From contig NZ_CP012099.1 of the NCBI RefSeq assembly GCF_001182785.1, positions 1,548,501 through 1,612,500 on the forward strand: 64,000 nucleotides of DNA, written 5' to 3'. The notes below the pieces were generated by a model. The model saw only the letters and a program-made list of their open reading frames with translations. It made no database searches and was not told the origin of the DNA. Origin of the DNA: Bacillus thuringiensis. Lineage in GTDB: Bacteria; Bacillota; Bacilli; Bacillales; Bacillaceae_G. This document shows, in pieces, positions 17,558 to 24,378 of the stretch; within the stretch, counting starts at the first letter, position 1, and each line of letters starts with the position of its first letter. A program made the position numbers and the translations under genes.

Positions 17558-18793
17558 ATGTCGCAATACATAAGAAATCGAAAAGAGTTTTATTTGAAAT
17601 ATCCGAATTTTTGGTCGGATTTATATGAATGTGAGTATAGTTTGTTTCATGTTTTTTCTATAACAAATCAGACTTTGGAACAATTGCAATTAGCTACTGA
17701 ACGAATGGGGAAAATATTTTTTAAGACTGCTAGACTTTTACGTAATTTAAGTGACGAACAGCTTCTTGAGCTTGGTTTTCCTCCTGCGAGCTTATCATTC
17801 ATTAGAATGAAAGAATTATATCCTGAATCTGTTATTTCACGATTTGATTTCGTTATAACGGACGATAACCAAATTAAAATGCTTGAGTTTAATAGTGATA
17901 CACCAACTTTTATTATGGAATGCTTTCAAATGAATGGAAAAGTTTGTGAAAACCTAGGATATGATGATCCAAACTCGGATCAAGAACGATTACTATCTTC
18001 TGGTGTTACGAAAGCCGTAATGGAAGCGACAAAGGGATTAGACAATCCAAATGTTGTTTTTACAGCACATCATGAACATATTGAGGATTGGAATACGACT
18101 AAGTATTTGAGTCAGTTATGCCATGTTGAAAATAAAGTAGTGCCAATGTCAGAACTTAGAATTACGAAAGATGCTCTAGTCGATAAAGATGGGGCGAAGA
18201 TTGATGTTTTATATCGCCAAACATATCCGATAGAAGATTTAATTGAGGATCAAGATCCTGAAACAGGAGATTTGGTAGGTGTGGAACTGTTACAACTTGT
18301 AAAAGCCGGAAAGCTTTTTATAATAAATCCTTTGTCAGCATTTTTACTTCAGCCAAAATCAATTCAGTGTCTTATTTGGGGGTTAGCAGAAGAAGAGGCC
18401 TTTTATACAAATGAGGAACAACAGTGGATTAAAGAATATATGTTACCTACATATTTAGAACCAGATTTATTTTTAGGAAAAGGTTCTTTCGTTCAAAAAC
18501 CTTCATTTGGGAGAGAAGGAGATACAATTACGATTCGCGATAAAGACGAAAATATTATGCTTCAAAATGCACACCAAACGTATAAAGCGTCACTGCCGAT
18601 ATTTCAAAAGTATATAGAACTTCCAGTCGTATCCTTGGAAACAGAAAAAGGGATGGAGAAACTGTCGTATGTGTTTGGTTCGTTTTTAATTGCTGGAAAA
18701 GCGAGTAGTATCGGTATTCGCGCGGGAGAAAAGATTACAGGAAATGAATCGTACTATTTACCGGTAGGTATAAAAAGGAGGGGGAAAAAATGA
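17558..18793 (+). CDS. Glutathionylspermidine synthase-like ATP-grasp ligase
   Basis: 411 aa; resembles the C-terminal synthetase domain of GspSA and the YgiC/YjfC proteins (ATP-grasp amidoligase). Visible features: FDFVITDDNQIKMLEFNSDTP (about 106-126; acidic substrate/metal site with EFNxDTP), the ATP-grasp lysine/glycine loop KGSFVQKPSFGREGDTITI (about 307-325) and a C-terminal SSIGIRAGEKITGNESYYLP. No amidase domain. Bacillus lacks glutathione and makes bacillithiol, so the true substrate is probably an amine or peptide rather than glutathione. It overlaps the DUF350 start by ATGA, so translation is coupled. Confidence 0.88.
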   Translation: MSQYIRNRKEFYLKYPNFWSDLYECEYSLFHVFSITNQTLEQLQLATERMGKIFFKTARLLRNLSDEQLLELGFPPASLSFIRMKELYPESVISRFDFVITDDNQIKMLEFNSDTPTFIMECFQMNGKVCENLGYDDPNSDQERLLSSGVTKAVMEATKGLDNPNVVFTAHHEHIEDWNTTKYLSQLCHVENKVVPMSELRITKDALVDKDGAKIDVLYRQTYPIEDLIEDQDPETGDLVGVELLQLVKAGKLFIINPLSAFLLQPKSIQCLIWGLAEEEAFYTNEEQQWIKEYMLPTYLEPDLFLGKGSFVQKPSFGREGDTITIRDKDENIMLQNAHQTYKASLPIFQKYIELPVVSLETEKGMEKLSYVFGSFLIAGKASSIGIRAGEKITGNESYYLPVGIKRRGKK

Positions 18794-19176
18794 TTAATTT
18801 TTTATTATATCTAGCAGTAACACTCGGACTTTTATGTATTGGTCTGTTCTTGATGGAAGTGACAACGAAAGTTAAGGAATTTAAGTTAATGGCTCAAGGG
18901 AATAAGGCGGTAAGCTATGTGCTTGGAGGACGATTACTTGGGTTAGCTATTGTTTTATATTCGACAGCAGCTAATTCAATTTCACTTCTTGATATGATTT
19001 CGTGGGGAGCAGTTGGGATTTTGGCTCAAATTATCGTCTTTTATTTAGCTGAGTGGCTTACACCACGCTTTAATATAAACAAAAGTCTCGAAGAAGATAA
19101 TCAAGCAGTCGGTCTTTTTCTTATGTTTTTATCGCTTTCAATTGGGATTGTAATCGCTGGTTGTATAACTTATTAA
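18790..19176 (+). CDS. DUF350 family membrane protein
   Basis: 128 aa with four predicted membrane helices (about 4-22, 45-65, 68-88, 105-126) arranged as two repeats, matching the DUF350/YjfL family. KAVSYVLGGRLLGLAIVLYS is the conserved helix-2 region. It starts inside the stop of the ATP-grasp gene. DUF350 beside an ATP-grasp ligase and a small lipoprotein is a recurrent set in bacteria, suggesting a membrane partner for the ligase product. Function is not established. Confidence 0.87.
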   Translation: MINFLLYLAVTLGLLCIGLFLMEVTTKVKEFKLMAQGNKAVSYVLGGRLLGLAIVLYSTAANSISLLDMISWGAVGILAQIIVFYLAEWLTPRFNINKSLEEDNQAVGLFLMFLSLSIGIVIAGCITY

Positions 19177-19206
19177 AAACTTTACGTTTAAACGTAAAGT
19201 TTTTTA
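19176..19206 (+). terminator. Rho-independent terminator
   Basis: AAAACTTTACGTTT / AAACGTAAAGTTTT stem directly at the DUF350 stop, followed by T-rich sequence. Confidence 0.92.
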
Positions 19207-19207
19207 T

Positions 19208-19300
19208 TTTATCCCGCTATTTGCCGGGCAGCCCGATTGGTGAGGGCTAATAATCAGTGGGGGATGAACAAAACCCCCACTGATTAAAGTTTCACTTTAT
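19208..19300 (+). repeat. bcr-type (B. cereus repeat) intergenic element
   Basis: TTTAT at 19208-19212 and again at 19296-19300 flank about 83 bp containing CCCGCTATTTGCCGGG, GCCCGATTGGTGAGGGC and AATCAGTGGGGG...CCCCCACTGATT stems. This is the form of bcr1-like elements of the B. cereus group, which carry TTTAT duplications. It is shorter than full-length bcr1 (about 155 bp), so it may be a deletion derivative. The assignment is from memory of the family. Confidence 0.65.
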
Positions 19301-19344
19301 ATACGTTAGTTTGCCATACCTTTTGAAAAAATTGTAGGCTACTG

Positions 19345-19373
19345 TTGACATCTAATTTAAATAAGAGTAACAT
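19345..19373 (+). promoter_or_regulatory. Promoter of the M-box transcript
   Basis: Consensus TTGACA (19345-19350), 17 bp, TAACAT (19368-19373), about 20 bp upstream of the aptamer. Confidence 0.75.
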
Positions 19374-19393
19374 TTTCAATGTAATGAAAATAA

Positions 19394-19550
19394 GTCTCTG
19401 TTAGGTGAGGCTCCTGTATAGAGAAATGCTACTGCCCAAAAATGTCGAGAGACGCCAATGGGTCAACAGGAATGATCGAATTAAGGTTTTTCTTAACGTA
19501 GCTGGTAATGTACCTATGCTATACAGTGCTAAAACTCGGCGAGGGAGAGG
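19394..19550 (+). promoter_or_regulatory. M-box (ykoK) Mg2+ riboswitch
   Basis: The M-box conserved blocks are present in order: TTAGGTGAGGCTCCTGTATA, GCTACTGCCCAAAAATGTC, GACGCCAATGGGTCAACAG, TTAAGG, AGCTGG, CCTATGCTATACAGTGCTAA and CTCGGCGAGGGAGAG. P1 pairs GTCTCTG with the 3' GAGGGAGAG. M-boxes bind several Mg2+ ions and turn off Mg2+ transporter genes (mgtE, mgtA) when Mg2+ is abundant. Identity is secure from sequence. Confidence 0.96.
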
Positions 19551-19598
19551 TCCGTAGATTTCTAATTATATTAGAAATCGTTTATTTGTGTATGTAAT

Positions 19599-19634
19599 GG
19601 CCACTACTCTCTTAAGGGTAGGGGTCTTTTTTGT
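19599..19634 (+). terminator. M-box expression-platform terminator
   Basis: GGCCACTACTCTC - TTAA - GGGTAGGGGTC stem (one mismatch) then T6. ACTCTCT of the stem can pair with AGGGAGAG of the aptamer P1 3' strand, giving the antiterminator. Confidence 0.88.
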
Positions 19635-19694
19635 TACCAAGCTATGAGTAATATCATAGTATAAAATATAAAATTAAACGAGGAGGTGAGGAGC

Positions 19695-19799
19695 ATGTCA
19701 AATTCTGACTCGGTTCCGTTACCCATATACTTCAAATCAAAAATATATGATGTAGGCAGGAAACGATTTGTTCCTCCCTCTATATTTATCACAATGTAG
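19695..19799 (+). CDS. Short ORF (34 aa) between the M-box and the ATPase fragment
   Basis: ATG at 19695 with strong AGGAGGTGAGG upstream, TAG at 19797-19799. It encodes MSNSDSVPLPIYFKSKIYDV followed by a basic/aromatic GRKRFVPPSIFITM tail. No membrane helix. No family recognised. It is the first reading frame after the riboswitch terminator, so its expression should follow Mg2+ starvation. It could be a small Mg-response protein, or a leader peptide left over from rearrangement. Hairpins CACTTT/AAAGTG and GAAAC/GTTTC separate it from the next gene. Confidence 0.5.
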   Translation: MSNSDSVPLPIYFKSKIYDVGRKRFVPPSIFITM

Positions 19800-19890
19800 C
19801 GTTTATAAAGCGCTAGACACTTTCACAGCAAAGTGGATAAATTGAGAAACAAAGCGTTTCTTCCTATGTTGTAAAGGAGGAGACGATAAT

Positions 19891-20616
19891 ATGTTATATG
19901 CAAACAAAACTGTGGGTAACACGTCATATAAACTAAATAAAAAATCAATAAAAGAACAAACAATGCTCCAAAAAAATAAAGATTTATTAATTGAAATTGC
20001 AACAAGAGATGTAAAATCTGTATTTGCATATTTTAAAACAACAAGAGACGGACTATCAATGAAAGAGGCGCAAAAACGTATTCAAGTATATGGCCGAAAC
20101 GAACTAACTTCAAAAAGAGCAATTCTTGCAGAAGTAATGATGAAGCTTGGTGGCATGATTCCAGGTTTTTCAAAACAACGTGTGTGTGATGAATTACAAC
20201 GTGAAACGATTACTGTATCTAGAGTAGAATGTTCTAGTAGTACAGGGCTAAATAGTGAACTGAAAATGATGGAGATACCAGTGCAAGAACTTGTACCTGG
20301 AGATATGATTTTTCTTTCGGCTGGAGATGCTGTGCCAGCTGATGTACGTATTATTTATGCAGATGATTTATTAGTGAATGAGTCTGTGTTAACGGGAAAC
20401 GAAGCGAGTATAGAGAAGTTTGAAAGCTGCTATCACCTTGAACGTAAACGATTTATTCCATTAAAACGGATGAAAGATTATAATCCACTTGAGCTTGAAA
20501 ATGTATGTTTTAAAGGTTCGCATATTGTTAGTGGAAATGCAAAGGCTGTCGTTGTTTCTACTGGGAAAAATACGTATTCAGGCATATTGCATACTTGTTG
20601 TAGTAGGATGTCTTAA
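19891..20616 (+). pseudogene. Truncated, internally deleted MgtA-type P-type ATPase (N-terminal and actuator domain only)
   Basis: 241 aa with a good SD (AAAGGAGGAGACG). It resembles Mg2+-importing P3B ATPases: the N-terminal cation-ATPase region (about 30-75, DGLSMKEAQKRIQVYGRNEL), then the actuator domain (about 105-240, VQELVPGDMIFLSAGDAVPA, LLVNESVLTG). Two things are missing: membrane helices M1-M2, which should lie between NEL and the actuator domain but are replaced by about 20 weakly hydrophobic residues, and everything after the actuator domain including the DKTGT phosphorylation site. The TGES loop reads TGNE. It cannot transport. It may be a decayed gene or a retained soluble domain. 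Its position behind an M-box supports Mg2+-ATPase ancestry. Confidence 0.8.
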
Positions 20617-20696
20617 TGTGTTAATGGTGCTAAATATACAAAAACCATGTATAATAGACAAAGTTGAGCAAAAACGTAGAATGGTAATCTATTTAT

Positions 20697-20733
20697 ATAA
20701 CCTTACGTGATAACGTGAGGTTATTATTTTTTT
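20697..20733 (+). terminator. Rho-independent terminator
   Basis: ATAACCTTACGT - GAT - AACGTGAGGTTAT followed by T-rich sequence; closes the M-box transcript and immediately precedes ypcP. Confidence 0.88.
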
Positions 20734-20748
20734 AATAGGAGAGGAATT

Positions 20749-21615
20749 ATGAAAAAAGTATTATTAGTTGATGGTATGGCACTATTATTTCGTGCTTTTT
20801 ACGCAACAAGTGTCTACGGACAATTTATGAAACGACAAGATGGAACCCCTACGAACGGGATTCATGGTTATATGAAACACTTGTTAACAGCTACGCAAGC
20901 GATCGAACCAACACATATCGTTACATGCTGGGATATGGGAAGTACGACATTTAGAACAGAATCGTTCTCGAATTATAAAGCAAATCGTGCAGCGCCACCA
21001 GAAGAATTAATTCCTCAATTTGATTTAGTGCAAGAAATGACTGCGAAATTATCCATTCCAGTTATCGGTATGAAAGGCTACGAAGCCGATGATTGTATCG
21101 GTACGCTTGCAAAACAATATTGCAATGAAGCTGAAGTTTATATTTTAACTGGTGATACAGATTTACTTCAACTTGTTGATAAGAACGTTACAGTTATGCT
21201 TCTGCGTAAAGGAATTGGAAATTACGAATATTACACACCGGAGAAAATCATGGAAGAAAAAGGTGTAGAGCCGTGGCAAATCGTCCATGCAAAAGCTTTC
21301 ATGGGAGATACAAGTGATAATTATCCAGGTGTAAAAGGTATCGGTGAAAAAACAGCGTATAAGCTTATTCAAGAGCACGGAACAGTATCCGCTGTACTAG
21401 AAAATGTAGAATCATTAACAAAAGCGCAGCGTACGAAGATTGAAAGTGATTTAGAGAACTTAAATATTTCGTTGCAATTAGCACAAATTCACTGTGAAGT
21501 TCCAATTTCATGTTCACTAGAAGAGGGATTACACACAATGGATGAAGAAAAACTTAGATTTGTTTGTGAAGAAATGAATTGGGGAAGACCTGAAATATTA
21601 ATAAATATGCTATAA
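20749..21615 (+). CDS. ypcP: 5'-3' exonuclease / flap endonuclease (Pol I N-domain-like)
   Basis: 288 aa stand-alone PIN-like 5' nuclease homologous to the N-terminal domain of DNA polymerase I. Metal-binding acidic motifs: LLVDGMALLFRAFYA (about 5-19), GYEADDCIGTLA (about 109-120), YILTGDTDLLQLV (about 130-142) and MGDTSDNYPGVKGIGEKTA (about 185-203, with the helix-hairpin-helix that grips DNA). It likely removes flaps and RNA primers during repair or replication. ypcP is next to ypbR/ypbS in B. subtilis; here the ncRNA/M-box block is inserted between them. SD GGAGAGG upstream. Confidence 0.95.
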   Translation: MKKVLLVDGMALLFRAFYATSVYGQFMKRQDGTPTNGIHGYMKHLLTATQAIEPTHIVTCWDMGSTTFRTESFSNYKANRAAPPEELIPQFDLVQEMTAKLSIPVIGMKGYEADDCIGTLAKQYCNEAEVYILTGDTDLLQLVDKNVTVMLLRKGIGNYEYYTPEKIMEEKGVEPWQIVHAKAFMGDTSDNYPGVKGIGEKTAYKLIQEHGTVSAVLENVESLTKAQRTKIESDLENLNISLQLAQIHCEVPISCSLEEGLHTMDEEKLRFVCEEMNWGRPEILINML

Positions 21616-21624
21616 ATAGTTTGG

Positions 21625-21681
21625 AAAGAGGGATGTTGCATAAGTCGAAATTTGACTTGGTGACTCCTTCTTTTTGTTTTT
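21625..21681 (+). terminator. Long terminator hairpin after ypcP
   Basis: AAAGAGGGA (21625-21633) pairs with TCCTTCTTT (21665-21673); the inner part AAGTC-GAAATT-GACTT forms the apical stem, and T-rich sequence follows. The stretch 21690-21950 after it is AT-rich and I see no gene there. Confidence 0.75.
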
Positions 21682-21970
21682 GTAAACAGTATTATAGTAA
21701 ATAAAATTATGTCGAACTCAATTTTAAATATATAAATGTTTTGACAAGATATAATGATAAAAGTTGATGGGAATAGTAATTTTTATAATGAAGTGAATTA
21801 ATTTCAACATAGTTTTAGAGAGTCTTTCTTTCGTGTTCACAAAGTTGTCAGAAAATAAACGGAATTTTCATATGAAGTTCAAATAGAATTCACAACAATC
21901 AATTATTATAAGGACACACAGATAATTCTTTATCTTTTATATAAACCATCCCCCAAGGAGGACAATGAAA

Positions 21971-22111
21971 ATGAGAAAAAAAGTGAGAAAATCTTTTAAA
22001 CAATTATTAATTGAAAATAAACAATCACTATTAAATAATAAAGAAAATATGAAAGAAATTGAAGAGAGAATTGAGAAACGACATGTAGCATATAGTGGTG
22101 CCAGTAATTAA
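21971..22111 (+). CDS. FbpB-like small basic protein (Fur-regulated basic protein family)
   Basis: 46 aa from the ATG at 21971 (SD AAGGAGG with 9-nt spacing; the ATG at 21965 is only 3 nt from the SD). The pattern MRKKVRKSFKQLLIENKQSL followed by a KEIEERIEKRH helix matches the FbpB family of B. subtilis, whose member is an iron-sparing small protein working with the FsrA sRNA. It is highly basic and alpha-helical. A weak Fur-like dyad AGATAATTCTTTATCT lies at 21920-21935, 50 bp upstream, so iron control is plausible but unproven. Confidence 0.75.
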   Translation: MRKKVRKSFKQLLIENKQSLLNNKENMKEIEERIEKRHVAYSGASN

Positions 22112-22120
22112 ATAAAATAA

Positions 22121-22150
22121 AAAAGATAGCCTATGTAGGCTATCTTTTTT
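22121..22150 (+). terminator. Rho-independent terminator
   Basis: AAAAGATAGCC - TATGTA - GGCTATCTTTTTT after the FbpB-like gene. Confidence 0.95.
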
Positions 22151-22251
22151 ATTTTATATTGAAAAAACGCTATTCATCTCTTTAATTTATGTAAATATGC
22201 AAGATATTTTTATAGTGTTTTTCTATCAATATTACTCATTTTTCGAGGTTG

Positions 22252-22271
22252 AAATTGGTATATACCAATTT
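22252..22271. promoter_or_regulatory. 20-bp perfect palindrome upstream of the polysaccharide operon
   Basis: AAATTGGTATATACCAATTT is self-complementary over all 20 bases. It is 13 bp upstream of the candidate -35 of the operon, a typical operator or activator position. The binding protein is unknown. Confidence 0.6.
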
Positions 22272-22284
22272 TTGAGATTCGCTA

Positions 22285-22312
22285 TTCATAATATTACAAA
22301 AAATGTTACAAT
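22285..22312 (+). promoter_or_regulatory. Candidate promoter of the polysaccharide operon
   Basis: TTCATA (22285-22290), 16 bp, TACAAT (22307-22312), giving a leader of about 120 nt before the first large gene. Confidence 0.5.
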
Positions 22313-22379
22313 ACACTCAAATTTATACTATAAAATCATTTTAATATGAAAAATTGGAATGAAAAGAAAGGAGAGGAAT

Positions 22380-22406
22380 ATGAATAAAGATGTCGCTTTG
22401 AAATGA
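22380..22406 (+). CDS. Eight-codon leader ORF of the polysaccharide operon
   Basis: ATG at 22380 with near-perfect SD (AAAGGAGAGGAAT), encoding MNKDVALK, TGA at 22404-22406. The stop codon lies in the 5' arm of the hairpin at 22400-22419. The SD is much better than that of the following acyltransferase gene, suggesting a regulatory upstream ORF. Confidence 0.55.
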   Translation: MNKDVALK

Positions 22407-22419
22407 TTATTATCATTTC
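22400..22419 (+). promoter_or_regulatory. Hairpin overlapping the leader ORF stop, before the acyltransferase SD
   Basis: GAAATGATTATTATCATTTC is an 8-4-8 perfect inverted repeat ending 4 nt before the AGGAG at 22423-22427. It could act as an RNA hairpin or as a Fur-like DNA site (it loosely resembles ATNAT repeats). Confidence 0.6.
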
Positions 22420-22440
22420 ATTAGGAGTTGATGTAAAAAG

Positions 22441-23634
22441 ATGAAGAGATACGAAGAATTGGATTCTATAAGAGGGATTTCTTCATTAATAGTAATGATC
22501 GGTCATCATTTAATGATTTTTTCAGCATTTCAAAATTACAGTTATGAAGATAATAAACCATTTGTTGTGTATCTATTAAAAGAAACGCCTGCTCGTCTTA
22601 TTTTTAGTAGTGGTAACGAATCTGTTATTATCTTTTTTGTTTTGAGCGGATTTGTTTTGTATGAATCTATTCAAAAAACCTATAGTAGCTACGGGTCATA
22701 CCTTTTAAAACGTATATGCAGAATATATATTCCCTATATTGTGGCAATAATTATAGCTATTATATGCCAGGCTACAATTAGTGAATATGGTATTTCTTAT
22801 TTAAGTGAATGGTTTAATCGCTCATGGACGATTGAAAGTTCTCCAAGCTTAATAGCGCAACATATTTTATTGGTTGGGAAATATAATACAGATGCATATA
22901 ACGGTGTGATTTGGTCACTTGTCCATGAAATGCGAATATCAATAATTTTTCCGTTAATTTTGATGATTTGTTTACGAAAAACGTTAAGGCGTTCATTACT
23001 ATTATTGTTTAGTTTTAGTATATGTTCTGTCGTAATATTATTTTTGTTTCGCTCGGGCTTAACATTAACAAGCTATGCGTTAACGTTGCATTACACGGTG
23101 CTGTTTTTACTAGGAGCACTAGTTGCGAAGTATAAAAATAATTTAATAGTTTTTTATAGTAATTGTACTAAAAACACGAAAATTGCATGGTTTTTATTTG
23201 CGATTTTACTTTTTATGTATGAAGGACTGATTGGAGAAATTAAAGTGCTCAATAATTTTATATTTCGAGACTACGTAGTGGCGATAAGTGCATGTCTATT
23301 TGTTATATTAAGCTTGTCAATATCAACTTTGTCGTCCTTGCTACGTAATAAATACTTGTTATATTTGGGGAAGATTTCTTACAGTCTTTATTTATATCAT
23401 ATTATATCGTTATTTTCCCTTGTATACATGCTCCATGAAATATTACCGTTGCCTATTATTTTAATTTTCTCGCTTATTTTTTCGTTTATATTTGCAATGC
23501 TTTCGTATATATATGTAGAAAAATTTGCATTCAGAGTCGGAAAGTATGTAACAAAACAAGTGGATAGAAAGGAGAAAGGGTTATCTGTAAAGAGTGACTT
23601 GCAGGATGTTATTCAGAAAAGGGCGGTGAAATAA
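22441..23634 (+). CDS. Acyltransferase-3 family membrane O-acyltransferase
   Basis: 397 aa with about 10 membrane helices. The family start ELDSIRGISSLIVMIGHHLM (about 5-24) has the catalytic His region, and the later KRICRIYIPYIVAI (about 84-97) is the RxxRxxP motif. It lacks the SGNH domain of OatA-type enzymes. Predicted to O-acetylate a sugar of the polysaccharide made by this cluster. Its start has a distant SD (AGGAG, 13 nt), so translation may depend on the leader ORF upstream. First large gene of the operon; the next gene begins directly after its stop. Confidence 0.85.
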   Translation: MKRYEELDSIRGISSLIVMIGHHLMIFSAFQNYSYEDNKPFVVYLLKETPARLIFSSGNESVIIFFVLSGFVLYESIQKTYSSYGSYLLKRICRIYIPYIVAIIIAIICQATISEYGISYLSEWFNRSWTIESSPSLIAQHILLVGKYNTDAYNGVIWSLVHEMRISIIFPLILMICLRKTLRRSLLLLFSFSICSVVILFLFRSGLTLTSYALTLHYTVLFLLGALVAKYKNNLIVFYSNCTKNTKIAWFLFAILLFMYEGLIGEIKVLNNFIFRDYVVAISACLFVILSLSISTLSSLLRNKYLLYLGKISYSLYLYHIISLFSLVYMLHEILPLPIILIFSLIFSFIFAMLSYIYVEKFAFRVGKYVTKQVDRKEKGLSVKSDLQDVIQKRAVK

Positions 23635-24378
23635 TTGAAGCAAGAAATGAGTATAAAAGATTTTCAACAATTATTGAAAAGAAGATTCGTAACGATTATT
23701 TTAACGATGTGTTGTTTAACCGCTTCTTTAGTTCTTATCTCTATGTATGTTTTAAAGCCGTCATATCAATATTCAACGCAAATTCTTGTTGGGAATTTAG
23801 ATGAGTTTAATAAGGAAAATTCAACAAATAAAACACAAGAAAATAAGCAACTAGTAACATCGTATGTCGATATTTTAAAAAGCCCATTAATTATTTCAAC
23901 AGTCAAAAAAACTTTGAAATTAGAGCAATCAAGTTATGAATTAGCACAAAAAATCTCGGTGGTGAATACGGACAACTCACAAATTGTAACTGTTACAGTA
24001 AAAGATTCCAATCCGAAAGTCGTGAAAGACATTGTAAAGACATTGGCAGAGCAATCACAAAAAAGCTTTCAACAGTACACAAATGTACAAGGAGTGAAAG
24101 TATTGACTGATCCTGAGTTACAGGAACAGGCTGAAAAATTGTTTCCGAAATTTCAACTGATTATTCCTATTTCTTTAATTGTTAGTTTTTTTGTTGGGAT
24201 AGGTTTAGCTGTATTTCGAGATTATTTTGATGAACGTATATACGTGGAACAGGATTTAGAGAAAATAACAACAGTCTCTGTTATTGGTCACATAAATATG
24301 AAACCGAATAGAAAAAAGAAACCTACAGAGTTTGATAAACAATCATCTATATATCGAGGTGAACATGTCGATGTTTAG
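23635..24378 (+). CDS. Polysaccharide co-polymerase / chain-length determinant (Wzz, CapA-type)
   Basis: 247 aa, TTG start abutting the acyltransferase stop, SD GGGCGGTG. Topology of a Gram-positive Wzz/YveK/CapA protein: TM1 about 18-40, an extracytoplasmic helical region with the ENKQLVTSYVDILKSPLIIS segment (about 67-86), and TM2 about 176-195 with the proline-containing region before it. The C-terminal tail (RDYFDERIYVEQDLEKITTV) is typical of the part that activates the partner BY-kinase. The 3' end overlaps the next gene by 14 nt. Confidence 0.85.
   Translation: MKQEMSIKDFQQLLKRRFVTIILTMCCLTASLVLISMYVLKPSYQYSTQILVGNLDEFNKENSTNKTQENKQLVTSYVDILKSPLIISTVKKTLKLEQSSYELAQKISVVNTDNSQIVTVTVKDSNPKVVKDIVKTLAEQSQKSFQQYTNVQGVKVLTDPELQEQAEKLFPKFQLIIPISLIVSFFVGIGLAVFRDYFDERIYVEQDLEKITTVSVIGHINMKPNRKKKPTEFDKQSSIYRGEHVDV

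Noticed and set aside
19891..20616. Sequencing frameshift as the cause of the short ATPase
   Set aside because: No remainder of the ATPase is found in any frame in 20617-20748 before the terminator and ypcP, and the M1-M2 loss is an internal in-frame deletion, so a single base error cannot explain it.
21690..21960. Gene or promoter in the AT-rich gap after ypcP
   Set aside because: TTGACA (21741-21746) is followed by TATAAT only 3 bp later, so they cannot form one promoter. No ORF with an SD until the FbpB-like gene.
22400..22419. Calling the dyad before the acyltransferase a Fur box
   Set aside because: It is an 8-4-8 repeat (GAAATGAT/ATCATTTC), not the 7-1-7 TGATAATnATTATCA pattern, and lies in the translated leader rather than at the promoter. 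Kept as a hairpin.
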